A stretch of 64,000 bases of DNA from JAFKFH01 sp017307375 (lineage in GTDB: Bacteria > Pseudomonadota > Alphaproteobacteria > Ferrovibrionales > Ferrovibrionaceae): contig OZ245874.1 of NCBI GenBank assembly GCA_965229335.1, positions 4,030,001-4,094,000 of the forward strand, given 5' to 3'. The notes below the pieces were generated by a model. The model was not told the origin of the DNA. It saw only the letters and a list, made by a program, of their open reading frames with translations, and made no database searches. A program made the position numbers and the translations under genes. Each line of letters starts with the position of its first letter. The first letter of the stretch is position 1. Below are positions 16,670 through 24,492 of this stretch, one piece after another.

Positions 16670-16782
16670 GATCGATTTCTCCGATTGAACTGACAAATAT
16701 AATTCATTGGACCGATTTGCAATCCCTTCTTAGATTTCTTCCGAACACGGAGACAACGCGTTCTTTTGCAAAGGAGCCTTAC
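16670..16782. promoter_or_regulatory. oxyR/ahpC divergent promoter region
   Basis: This 113-bp gap between divergent oxyR and ahpC is AT-richer than its surroundings and contains TATAAT near 16699. AAGGAG precedes the ahpC ATG. It is where OxyR would be expected to bind and control both genes. I could not assign a convincing full four-part ATAG-type operator by eye. Confidence 0.5.
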
Positions 16783-17322
16783 ATGCTTACCGTTGGTGAC
16801 AAGTTCCCCGCTTTCAACCTCAAGGCCGTGGTTTCGACCGACATCAAGTCGGCCTTCACCGACCTGACCGACCAGTCGAACGCCGGCAAGTGGAAGGTCG
16901 TGTTCTTCTGGCCGAAGGACTTCACCTTCGTCTGCCCGACCGAGATCGCCGCCTTCGGCAAGCTCAATGGCGACTTCAACGACCGCGACGCGGTGGTCTA
17001 CGGCGTCTCGACCGACTCCGAGTTCGTCCATCTCGCCTGGCGCAACAACCACGCCGACCTGAAGGACCTGCCGTTCGCCATGCTCGCCGACATCAAGCGC
17101 GAGCTGTCGTCGGCGCTCGGCATTCTCGACAAGAACGAGGGCGTGTGCCTGCGCGCCACCTTCGTCGTCGACCCCGAGGGCATCATCCGCTTCGCTTCGG
17201 TCAACGACCTGTCGGTCGGCCGTAACCCGGCGGAAGTCCTGCGCGTCCTCGACGCCCTGCAGACCGATGAACTGTGCCCCTGCAACTGGCAGAAGGGCGA
17301 AGAGGTTCTGAAGGTCGCCTAA
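16783..17322 (+). CDS. ahpC: alkyl hydroperoxide reductase C (2-Cys peroxiredoxin)
   Basis: A 179-residue peroxiredoxin reducing peroxides. The peroxidatic Cys is in 'FTFVCPTEI', the resolving Cys in 'DELCPCNW' near the C-terminus, and the catalytic Thr precedes the Cys. The start is ATG 16783-16785, with AAGGAG upstream. It pairs with ahpD downstream, as in bacteria that use AhpD instead of AhpF for reduction. Expected OxyR target. Confidence 0.95.
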   Translation: MLTVGDKFPAFNLKAVVSTDIKSAFTDLTDQSNAGKWKVVFFWPKDFTFVCPTEIAAFGKLNGDFNDRDAVVYGVSTDSEFVHLAWRNNHADLKDLPFAMLADIKRELSSALGILDKNEGVCLRATFVVDPEGIIRFASVNDLSVGRNPAEVLRVLDALQTDELCPCNWQKGEEVLKVA

Positions 17323-17330
17323 CGCCTGCC

Positions 17331-17375
17331 GGCCGCGGCGGCCGGGTCCAGCCTGCTGGACCAGCCGCCGCGGCC
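17331..17375 (+). terminator. long hairpin between ahpC and ahpD
   Basis: A strong stem lies just after the ahpC stop: outer arms GGCCGCGGCGGC / GCCGCCGCGGCC (12 bp, perfect), inner arms GGTCCAG / CTGGACC, a 4-base loop, then TTCTT. It may partly terminate transcription or stabilise the ahpC transcript so that ahpC is made in excess over ahpD. Confidence 0.6.
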
Positions 17376-17409
17376 TTCTTCCCCGACGTACCCCTGGAGT
17401 TTTCCGCCC

Positions 17410-17940
17410 ATGTCGCTCGAAAATCTGAAGAACGCGCTGCCTGAGTTCGCCAAGGATCTCAAGCTCAACCTGTCGTCGCTCGCCACCGAACAGCTGCTGA
17501 GCGAGCAGCAGAAGGCCGGCACGTTCATCGCGTCCGCCCTGGCGTCGCGCAATGCCGAGGTGACCAAGGCGGTGACGGCCGAGTTCGGGCCCAAGCTGAG
17601 CGCCGAGGCGCTGCAGGCGACCAAGGCGGCCGCCGCGATCATGGGCATGAACAACATCTACTACCGCTTCGTCCACCTGGTGGGCGGCGACTACAAGACC
17701 CTGCCCGCCAAGCTGCGGATGAACGTGATGGCCAAGCCGGGGGTCGACAAGGTCGATTTCGAGCTGTGGTCGATCGCCGTCTCCGCCATCAACGGCTGCG
17801 GCATGTGCCTGGAATCGCACGAGAAGGTCGTGCGCGAGCACGGCATCACGGCCGAACAGATCCAGGCCGTGGTCCGCATCGCCGCCACCGTGCATGCCGT
17901 TGCCGCCGTGCTCGACGGCGAGGATGCACTGGCCGCCTGA
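17410..17940 (+). CDS. ahpD: alkylhydroperoxidase AhpD
   Basis: A 176-residue all-helical AhpD. The catalytic motif is 'INGCGMCLESHEKVVREHG', giving CxxC (CGMC) with the conserved Glu and His. It acts as the thiol reductant of AhpC, usually drawing electrons from lipoylated proteins. CTGGAG lies upstream of the ATG. It is separated from ahpC by the hairpin at 17331-17375. Confidence 0.95.
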   Translation: MSLENLKNALPEFAKDLKLNLSSLATEQLLSEQQKAGTFIASALASRNAEVTKAVTAEFGPKLSAEALQATKAAAAIMGMNNIYYRFVHLVGGDYKTLPAKLRMNVMAKPGVDKVDFELWSIAVSAINGCGMCLESHEKVVREHGITAEQIQAVVRIAATVHAVAAVLDGEDALAA

Positions 17941-18339
17941 TCAGGCGATCGTACCGTCCGGATCGACGCGGCGCTGCCCCTCGGGCAGCGCCGCCTGCAT
18001 TTCGGGCGCCAGTTCCAGCACCGGTGGCGTCTGCCAGCCCATTTCCCGGGCGACGACCACACCCAGCGACAGGATTGCATCGACCTCGCCCAGGACGATC
18101 GCGGCCGGCGCGCGGCCCGACCGGATCAGTTCGAGCAGCACGGCACTGGACGAGGACGACCCGCGGGTCGCCGCCAGCGCCAACACGGTGCCGGCGATCG
18201 ATCGGCCCCGGGCGGGATGGCGCGCGTCGGTAACGATGCCGCTGGCCGGATCGACGCCGCCCCAGAACGACAGTGGCTCGACCAGTCGCAACAGCGGCCC
18301 CGCGCCCGCGCCAGGCAGCAGCACGCGTGCGCGGATCAT
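17941..18339 (-). CDS. aconitase X swivel subunit (AcnX small subunit)
   Basis: A 132-residue protein matching the DUF126/swivel domain of aconitase X: 'GVDPASGIVTDARHPARGRSIAGTV' near the N-terminus and 'RGSSSSSAVLLELIRSGRAPAAIV', where the Ser-rich loop caps the substrate phosphate or carboxylate region. The start is ATG 18337-18339, overlapping the catalytic subunit stop (ATGA). The two subunits form a cis-3-hydroxy-L-proline dehydratase or related lyase. Its stop directly abuts the convergent ahpD gene. Confidence 0.88.
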   Translation of the reverse strand: MIRARVLLPGAGAGPLLRLVEPLSFWGGVDPASGIVTDARHPARGRSIAGTVLALAATRGSSSSSAVLLELIRSGRAPAAIVLGEVDAILSLGVVVAREMGWQTPPVLELAPEMQAALPEGQRRVDPDGTIA

Positions 18340-19547
18340 TGCCACAACGCCTCGTCGCGCACGACCTGCCCCGCCAGGCCGGAGGCCACGCAATCCTCCA
18401 GGCTGCCGAACACCGTGCCGTGGCCGGTATTGGCCTCGCCATAAAAGGCGAACTTGCCCGAATTGGTCATCAGCACCCCTCGCCCGGCATCCAATATCGG
18501 CGCGACCACGACGCAGGTATCGGCGACCAGGGTGACGCCGCAACCCTCGAGCTCGCGCCGCCAGCCGCGACCATCGAGGATCTCGATCACACCGCGCCCG
18601 GTACAGGCATAGAACGGCACGGCGAGCCGGCGCCCGGCCAGCAGCGCGCGCAGCTGCGCGAATTCGGCCAGCGAAAAATGCGGACTACCCAGGGCGATGG
18701 CGTCGAGCTGGTCGATGCCGGTGGCGGTCGACAACCGGTCGCGGGCGCTACGCAGCATGTCCGGGGTCAGGTCGAGCCTCGCCTCCGGCGCGATGCCGGC
18801 CGTCGCGGCCTCCAGCGTGGGCGCCTCCGGCGTCACCCCGACGATATGGAACAGGGCGACCGCACCGGTCGACGCCGCCGCGGCACCGAGCGCCTTCAGC
18901 GCGTCTTCCGGGACATCGTGCGGCAGGCCGGTGATGGCCGCGACCGCATTGCCGGCATGGCTGCCGAGCCAGGCCCCGAGCACCGGATAAAAGCTCTCCG
19001 ATGCCCGCAACCGCCAGGAGAGGCCGCCCGCATCGACCACGATGCGGGCGCGGCGATTTTCATCCCGATGCAGGCCGCAATCGGGGGCAACCCCGGCGAT
19101 CGCGCAGGCGATGTCGAGAAAATCACCCAGCCGATTGGTTCGCGCGCCGAGGACGGAATTGACGAAGGCGACCGCATTCGATTCGCCCCAGGCGACATGC
19201 TCGCCCGGTTGCGGCCGATGCCCGGCCTGATAGGGCGCACAGGTCCAGGAGGGGCGGCAGCCCAGCCGCTCGTAGGCCGCCATCAGCCGCCGCGCCATCG
19301 CCGCCTGATGGTCGGGGAAGCGCACCCTGCCGGGATGGAGCAGGTCGAGGGCACCGACATTGAGGGTCGTCGGCACCGCCACCCGGCCGCCACCGGCGAC
19401 CAGCGCCTCGGCGAACTCGACCCCCGAATCGCCGTGATAGAGACAGCCGTCGATATGGGCCGAGACGACCGGCACCAAGCCCGGCGCCCCCATCAGCCGC
19501 GCCGCATCGGCAACGATTCGACGGGCCATGCCGGCTGCCGGGGTCAT
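18336..19547 (-). CDS. aconitase X catalytic subunit (putative cis-3-hydroxy-L-proline dehydratase)
   Basis: A 403-residue DUF521/AcnX catalytic protein. Visible family features are 'HIDGCLYHGDSGVEFAEAL', 'PTTLNVGALDL', 'TCAPYQAGHRPQPGEHVAWGES' and 'ANTGHGTVFGSLEDCV', with Cys residues (TCAP, DTCV) able to hold the iron-sulfur cluster. In bacteria this type usually dehydrates cis-3-hydroxyproline; a mevalonate-5-phosphate dehydratase role is mainly archaeal. No other hydroxyproline gene is adjacent except a binding protein upstream, so the substrate is inferred. Confidence 0.85.
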   Translation of the reverse strand: MTPAAGMARRIVADAARLMGAPGLVPVVSAHIDGCLYHGDSGVEFAEALVAGGGRVAVPTTLNVGALDLLHPGRVRFPDHQAAMARRLMAAYERLGCRPSWTCAPYQAGHRPQPGEHVAWGESNAVAFVNSVLGARTNRLGDFLDIACAIAGVAPDCGLHRDENRRARIVVDAGGLSWRLRASESFYPVLGAWLGSHAGNAVAAITGLPHDVPEDALKALGAAAASTGAVALFHIVGVTPEAPTLEAATAGIAPEARLDLTPDMLRSARDRLSTATGIDQLDAIALGSPHFSLAEFAQLRALLAGRRLAVPFYACTGRGVIEILDGRGWRRELEGCGVTLVADTCVVVAPILDAGRGVLMTNSGKFAFYGEANTGHGTVFGSLEDCVASGLAGQVVRDEALWQ

Positions 19548-19554
19548 GCGCGTC

Positions 19555-20295
19555 TCACGATGGAAATTCGGTCAAGCGCTTGGTCGTCCCGTCGTCCCAG
19601 GCGGCGACGCCGGCTTCGCCGATCCGGGCGATCAGCACCTCGGCATCGGGAAAGCCCCTGCGCAACCCGAACGACCAGGTCACCATGCGGTCGCCAAGCC
19701 GGCGCGCCAGCAAGCGGTCGGCGAGATTGTTCCGATCGACCAGACGATGCAGCCGCACCAGCTGGCTGACGCAAAAATCGCCGCGTCCGACCGCCAACTT
19801 GCGTACCGCAGCCTCCATCGACGGCGCATCCTCCGACCGCTTGAAATCCTTGGCCCGCCGCTGTTCGGCCGCATCGGCATAGTAGTAACTGTAGACGAGG
19901 TGCCGCAACTCCGCGACCTCGTTCGCCGCATCCAGCTGCTGCCGCGCCGGATGGTCCCGGCGGTAGACGATCCCGGCGACGAAGGCGGCCGTCGGCCTTT
20001 CGGTGAAAATCATGTAGCGCGTGCGGTCGTCCGACGGGATGGTGAACAGGGCGTCGGCGGTGCCGGCCTCGACCTCGCGCTGCGCCCGGAGCCAAGGCAG
20101 GGCCTTGTAGGTGACCTGCAGCCCGCAGCGACGGGTCAGCACCTCGTCGATCACCGATTTGGCGATCCCCCCGTCCGACCACATGACGTCGGTGTCGTCG
20201 CGATGGGCAACGACGATTCGCGGCGCGGCGCGCAGGATCGCCGGCGACAAGGCACAAACCGCGCCGATCGCGCCAAGCGCCCGCCGGCGGGTCAT
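19555..20295 (-). CDS. periplasmic substrate-binding protein (SBP family 3-like)
   Basis: A 246-residue protein with an N-terminal signal (MTRRRALGAIGAVCALSP, twin-Arg-like) and a family-3 solute-binding fold: 'RIVVAHRDDTDVMWSDGGIAKSV', 'GTADALFTIPSDDRTRYMIFT', 'GDRMVTWSFGLRRGFPDAE'. No ABC permease or ATPase is nearby, so it may work alone or as a sensor partner. The start at ATG 20293-20295 is chosen for the signal peptide; a longer TTG-initiated frame to 20337 exists. It lies 7 bp upstream of the aconitase X pair and may belong to that operon. Confidence 0.75.
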   Translation of the reverse strand: MTRRRALGAIGAVCALSPAILRAAPRIVVAHRDDTDVMWSDGGIAKSVIDEVLTRRCGLQVTYKALPWLRAQREVEAGTADALFTIPSDDRTRYMIFTERPTAAFVAGIVYRRDHPARQQLDAANEVAELRHLVYSYYYADAAEQRRAKDFKRSEDAPSMEAAVRKLAVGRGDFCVSQLVRLHRLVDRNNLADRLLARRLGDRMVTWSFGLRRGFPDAEVLIARIGEAGVAAWDDGTTKRLTEFPS

Positions 20296-20456
20296 ATCGA
20301 ACGAATCGCGCCGTGGCACAAGACATCCCTGAAACAAGGAGAGACAGTATCGGGGGACGACCGCCCGCGATGCAACTGCCTGATTTCACTTATCCCGTTT
20401 GAGGATATCAAGACCTGAAAGGTCATCCACCGTGCCCCTTCCATTCGAGGAAGGGA

Positions 20457-20532
<76 letters not shown>

Positions 20533-20563
20533 CCGAAGCGTTGAGTGCCTCGAACGGGGCCGG

Positions 20564-20591
20564 ACTATACTCGGCTTCAGAGGCTTTGCAA
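20564..20591 (-). promoter_or_regulatory. sigma-70-type promoter of tRNA-Lys
   Basis: On the minus strand TTGCAA (20586-20591) is followed after 16 bases by TATAGT (20564-20569). The predicted start lies about 25 bases before the mature tRNA 5' end. Confidence 0.6.
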
Positions 20592-20870
20592 GCGCCAAAT
20601 CGCATTTTTTTCGAGAATGGTGAAGAACCTAGGATTTCCCTGGTTTTCCAAGCGTTTGCAAAAAAGACCTAAGACATCTGGACAGCCGGCGGGGTGGTGG
20701 GGTAACGCGTGCCCGCGCGGCATCGGCAGGGTAAATCGCTTGACCCCGGCGGTGAACAACCGAAGATTAGAACCCGGCTTGTTCCCGTCGTTTGACGGGA
20801 ACCGCGCAAAGCCTGCCAGCAGAGGGCCGGGGCCGGTCGAGCACCCCGCCATGACGAGGACTTTTCGGTC
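20592..20870. other. intergenic region before the GGDEF-EAL gene
   Basis: With the tRNA promoter this makes about 340 bp without a coding gene. It is locally AT-rich at 20600-20660. I see no credible coding frame, hairpin or repeat. It must hold the promoter of the downstream plus-strand gene. Confidence 0.5.
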
Positions 20871-22796
20871 GTGACAGCGCCTGTCGCCAGCACTTCAGCC
20901 GAACCGGCGACGACGGGTCCGACCCGCCAGTCGCGGCTGGAGGCTGAATTGCTCGCGCTCTACGTCCGGTACGACCGGGCAGCGCCATGGACCCCGATGG
21001 CAATCTTCGCCGTGTTCGCGGCCTTGTTCTACGACGTCGCCCCGCTCTGGCTGCTTGCGGGCACGGCGGGTGCCTATACGGCATCCTGCATCTTCACCAT
21101 GCGCTTTGTCGAACTCGGCGCCGTCCAATCGGCGGAGCCGGTCGTGTTGCGCCGGCTCTGGCGCGGCCAGGTGATCGCCTCGACGCTCAACGGCCTGCTG
21201 CTCGGCCTGTTCTTCGCGCTGGTCTGGCCCGAAGGCGACCGGGCGTCGCAGGTGATGGCCGGCGCCATGGCAACGATCTTCGCCGTCGGCTCGACCACAT
21301 CGAAGGCGGCCAATCCCACCGCCTACAACATCTACGTCTCGGTCGTGCTGCTGCCGTTCGCGCTGCGCAACCTGCTTCTCGGGACGGCGCCCGGCGCCGC
21401 GATCACCGCGATCGCCGCGCTGGGTCTTTATCGCCTCTACGAAACCGGGCGCGAAGCCTATCGCACGCTGTGCGAGGCAATCGAATTGCGGCTCGAGCGC
21501 GAGGCCCTGATCGGCGAACTCGAATCGGCGAACCTGACCGCGCGCCGCCGCGCCCTGGAACTGGCCGTGCTCAACGCCGAGCTCGACAACCGGGTCGCCC
21601 AGCGCACTGCCGAGCTGGGCGAGAGCGAGGAGCGCTACGCCCTGGCCGCCCGAGGTACCAACGAGGGGCTGTTCGACTGGTCGCGGCGCACCGACAGGAT
21701 CTACTTCTCCGCCCGGGCCCACGAACTGCTGGGGATTCCCGACGGCGGCCTCAACCGCTCGCTGTTCTCCTGGATCGACCATGTGGTCGAACAGGATCGC
21801 GAACTGGCACTGCGCGAATTGAACGAAGCCTTTGCGCGCCGCAACCAGACCTTCGCCGGCGAATATCGCTTTCGCCACGGCGACGGCCAGACCCGCTGGA
21901 TCGCGATCCGCGGCATCATCACTTTCGGCCTGGACGGCAATCCCGAGCGATTCGTAGGGTCGGTCGGCGATGTCTCCGACCGCAAGCGCTACGAAGACCA
22001 ACTGCTTCATGACGCGCTGCACGACGGGCTGACCGGCCTGCCGAACCGGGCCTTGCTGCTGGACCGGCTCGGCCAATGCCAGCGCCGCGCCGAGCAGGAC
22101 GAGAACGATCGTTTTGCGGTCCTCTGGGTCGATCTCGATCGCTTCCGCGCGGTCAACGATACGCTGGGGCACGCCGCCGGCGACAGCCTGCTGCGATTCG
22201 CCGCCCAGCGAATCGCCAGCCTCCCGCGGGCCCAGGATACCGTAGCCCGCATCGGCTCGGACGAGTTCGCCGTGCTGCTCGACGGCGTCTCCGGCCCCGA
22301 GCAGGCCAACGACCTGGCCGACAGGTTGCGCACGACGCTGCGACAGCCGTTCGAAATCGCCGGCCGGCCGGTTACGGTCGCCGCCTCGGTCGGAATCGTG
22401 CTCTCCGGACCCGGCCGGGTGCCCGAGGACTACCTGCGTGACGGCGAGGGTCGCGGTGCATCGCGCCAAGGCCGCGGGCGGCGACGGCGTCTCGGTCTTC
22501 GCGGCGGAGATGCGCACGTCGGCGGACCAGCGATTCGATGTTGCCCAGGGCCTCGTAGGCGCCCTGCAGCGCGACGAATTCCGCCTTGCCTATCAGCCGA
22601 TAGTCGATCTCGCTACCCGGGCCGTGGTCGGCTACGAAGCGCTGATCCGCTGGGTGCCGGAACCGGGCCGGGTGATCGCACCGGGCCAGTTCGTCGATAT
22701 TGCCGAGGAGACGGGGGAGATCATCCCGATCGGCGCCTGGGCCTTGCGCGAAGCGACCGCCGAACTGGCCCGCCGCCGCTTGCTGCCCGGCAATGA
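20871..22796 (+). CDS. membrane PAS-GGDEF protein, 5' part of a frameshifted GGDEF-EAL gene
   Basis: The true product reads to about codon 524 (position 22442). After that the frame runs into unrelated Arg/Gly-rich sequence up to the stop at 22796. Residues 35-195 hold five or six membrane segments, a coiled coil follows (205-250), then a PAS domain (about 255-375) and a diguanylate-cyclase domain starting 'HDALHDGLTGLPNRALLLDR'. Its active-site loop reads RIGSDEF instead of GGDEF. One extra G in the GG at 22443-22444 would explain the frame loss; removing it gives the expected 'RDARVAVHRAKAAGGDG' into the next frame. Either a real mutation or an assembly error. Confidence 0.8.
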   Translation: MTAPVASTSAEPATTGPTRQSRLEAELLALYVRYDRAAPWTPMAIFAVFAALFYDVAPLWLLAGTAGAYTASCIFTMRFVELGAVQSAEPVVLRRLWRGQVIASTLNGLLLGLFFALVWPEGDRASQVMAGAMATIFAVGSTTSKAANPTAYNIYVSVVLLPFALRNLLLGTAPGAAITAIAALGLYRLYETGREAYRTLCEAIELRLEREALIGELESANLTARRRALELAVLNAELDNRVAQRTAELGESEERYALAARGTNEGLFDWSRRTDRIYFSARAHELLGIPDGGLNRSLFSWIDHVVEQDRELALRELNEAFARRNQTFAGEYRFRHGDGQTRWIAIRGIITFGLDGNPERFVGSVGDVSDRKRYEDQLLHDALHDGLTGLPNRALLLDRLGQCQRRAEQDENDRFAVLWVDLDRFRAVNDTLGHAAGDSLLRFAAQRIASLPRAQDTVARIGSDEFAVLLDGVSGPEQANDLADRLRTTLRQPFEIAGRPVTVAASVGIVLSGPGRVPEDYLRDGEGRGASRQGRGRRRRLGLRGGDAHVGGPAIRCCPGPRRRPAARRIPPCLSADSRSRYPGRGRLRSADPLGAGTGPGDRTGPVRRYCRGDGGDHPDRRLGLARSDRRTGPPPLAARQ

Positions 22797-23331
22797 AGGC
22801 CTGTTCGTCACCGTCAACGTCTCGCCACGCCAGTTCCGCGCCGACGCCGAATTGCCGGCCGTGATCGCCGCAACGCTGGCCGAACACGACCTGCCGTCGG
22901 GCCGGCTGCGCATCGAGGTAACCGAAAGTCTGGTCATCGAAAGCCCCGAGGCGGCGCTGGAAACGCTGAAGCGCCTGCGCAGCCTCGGGGTGCCGATCGT
23001 GCTGGACGACTTCGGCACCGGCTATTCGTCGCTCAGCTACCTGCATCGGCTGCGCTTCGATGCGCTCAAGATCGACAAATCGTTCGTCGCCGGCCTGCCT
23101 CATTCGAGCGAATCGCGCTCGATCATCGCCACCATCATCGCGCTGGCCGAGCGGCTGGGCATGTCGGTCGTCGCGGAAGGCGTGGAAACCGAGGCGCAGG
23201 CCGAGGCACTGCGCCAGCTGGGCTGCACCGCCGGCCAGGGTTTCCTGTACGGCCGGCCGCTGCTGTTCCCGGCCGAGCCGCCGGCCGTGGCCCAGCCGCC
23301 CTTCATCGAGCGGATCACCGGCGTCGGCTGA
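22438..23331 (+). CDS. EAL domain, 3' part of the same frameshifted gene
   Basis: This frame continues the GGDEF domain tail ('VAVHRAKAAGGDG') and then carries a full EAL c-di-GMP phosphodiesterase domain: 'LAYQPIVDLATRAVVGYEALIRW' (EAL itself), 'NVSPRQF', 'EVTESLVIE', 'LDDFGTGYSSLSYL', 'LKIDKSFV' and 'VVAEGVET'. All catalytic acidic residues expected in active EAL enzymes appear present. As a separate gene it has no convincing ribosome binding site. It ends 2 bp before the AraC regulator start. Confidence 0.8.
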   Translation: MTARVAVHRAKAAGGDGVSVFAAEMRTSADQRFDVAQGLVGALQRDEFRLAYQPIVDLATRAVVGYEALIRWVPEPGRVIAPGQFVDIAEETGEIIPIGAWALREATAELARRRLLPGNEGLFVTVNVSPRQFRADAELPAVIAATLAEHDLPSGRLRIEVTESLVIESPEAALETLKRLRSLGVPIVLDDFGTGYSSLSYLHRLRFDALKIDKSFVAGLPHSSESRSIIATIIALAERLGMSVVAEGVETEAQAEALRQLGCTAGQGFLYGRPLLFPAEPPAVAQPPFIERITGVG

Positions 23332-23333
23332 CC

Positions 23334-24350
23334 ATGGAGATGCTGGCGGCCGCCGACCTGATGCTGCGCGGCGGGGTCTGCCTGCTGCTGCTGATCGTCG
23401 CGGGATTGTTGTTGCGCGATCATCGCGACCGGTTGCCGGCCCGGCTCGGCGCGCTGTTCGCGCTGGGCAGCATCGCGTTTGCCCTGGTGCCGGTCGGCGG
23501 CCTGGTGCCGGCCGTGATCGCGGGTGGCAACAATGTCGTGTTCTGGCTGTTTGCCACGGCGTTGTTCGACGACGATTTCCGGCTGAAGCCCCGTCATGTG
23601 GCCTGCTGGATCGTCATGCTGGGACTGGCCCTTGCCGTCGGCCTGACGCCGCAGGGCGACCTCTACCGCATCGCCTGCATCACGCTGGCCCTGATCTCGC
23701 TCGGCTTCGCGTTGCTCGGCGTTGCCCGGTCGATCGCGTCCTGGCACGACGATCTGGTCGAGGGGCGGCGGCGGGTGCGGGTTTTCATCGTCGCAGCCGC
23801 CGGCATCTACATCCTGCTGACCACCATCGCCGCCGTTCTCGGCCTTGAGCGCGCCGCCGTTGCCAGCCTGCTCGGTGCGCTCGGCCTGGCGGCGATCGCC
23901 GCCACAGTGGGCTGGGCGCTGCTGCGCGTCGACGGGGCGCCGCTCTTTCCCATAGCCGCGCGCCCCGCCGCGCCGGAACTGCCGGACCAGCCGCTGGTCG
24001 CGCGTCTGCGCCAGGTCATGGAGGTCGAGCGTCGTTACCGCCAGGAGGGCCTGTCGATCGGCATGCTGGCGACTGCCGTCGGCCTGCCGGAGTACCGGCT
24101 GCGTCGTCTGATCAATGGCACACTTGGGTACCGCAATTTCGCTGCGTTTCTCAATCACTACCGCTTGGCTGATGCGCGGGCGGCCCTGACCGATCCGGCC
24201 CAGGCAGAGGTGCCGATCCTGACCATCGCCCTCGATGCCGGGTTCAATTCCCTCGGCCCGTTCAATCGCGCCTTCAAGGCCGAGACCGGCATGACGCCGT
24301 CGGAATATCGCCGGACCGCCGCTGCCGAGGTTCGCAGCAACGCCGCATGA
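23334..24350 (+). CDS. membrane-anchored AraC-family regulator
   Basis: A 338-residue protein. Residues 8-205 contain about seven hydrophobic segments; residues 225-330 hold the AraC double helix-turn-helix ('LSIGMLATAVGLPEYRLRRLINGTLGYRNF' and 'ILTIALDAGFNSLGPFNRAFKAETGMTPSEYR'). The DNA-binding domain is cytoplasmic and the sensor membrane-embedded. It immediately follows the EAL gene, so the two may be co-expressed. Targets unknown. Confidence 0.88.
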   Translation: MEMLAAADLMLRGGVCLLLLIVAGLLLRDHRDRLPARLGALFALGSIAFALVPVGGLVPAVIAGGNNVVFWLFATALFDDDFRLKPRHVACWIVMLGLALAVGLTPQGDLYRIACITLALISLGFALLGVARSIASWHDDLVEGRRRVRVFIVAAAGIYILLTTIAAVLGLERAAVASLLGALGLAAIAATVGWALLRVDGAPLFPIAARPAAPELPDQPLVARLRQVMEVERRYRQEGLSIGMLATAVGLPEYRLRRLINGTLGYRNFAAFLNHYRLADARAALTDPAQAEVPILTIALDAGFNSLGPFNRAFKAETGMTPSEYRRTAAAEVRSNAA

Positions 24351-24492
24351 TTGCCCTATAACGATCTGATCCGAAATCATATTTCCAGATTCGACAAGAC
24401 CGCCGCCGGACTTGGCCAGCCCGGTTTCGAACCGGGCGAGCAAGACCGGCGATCAGCTGGCAAGGCAAAGGCTCCCCGATACGGAGTCACCG

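Noticed and set aside
20577..20852. Minus-strand 91-codon frame upstream of the GGDEF-EAL gene
   Set aside because: It runs across the tRNA promoter region, has no recognisable domain and poor codon structure.
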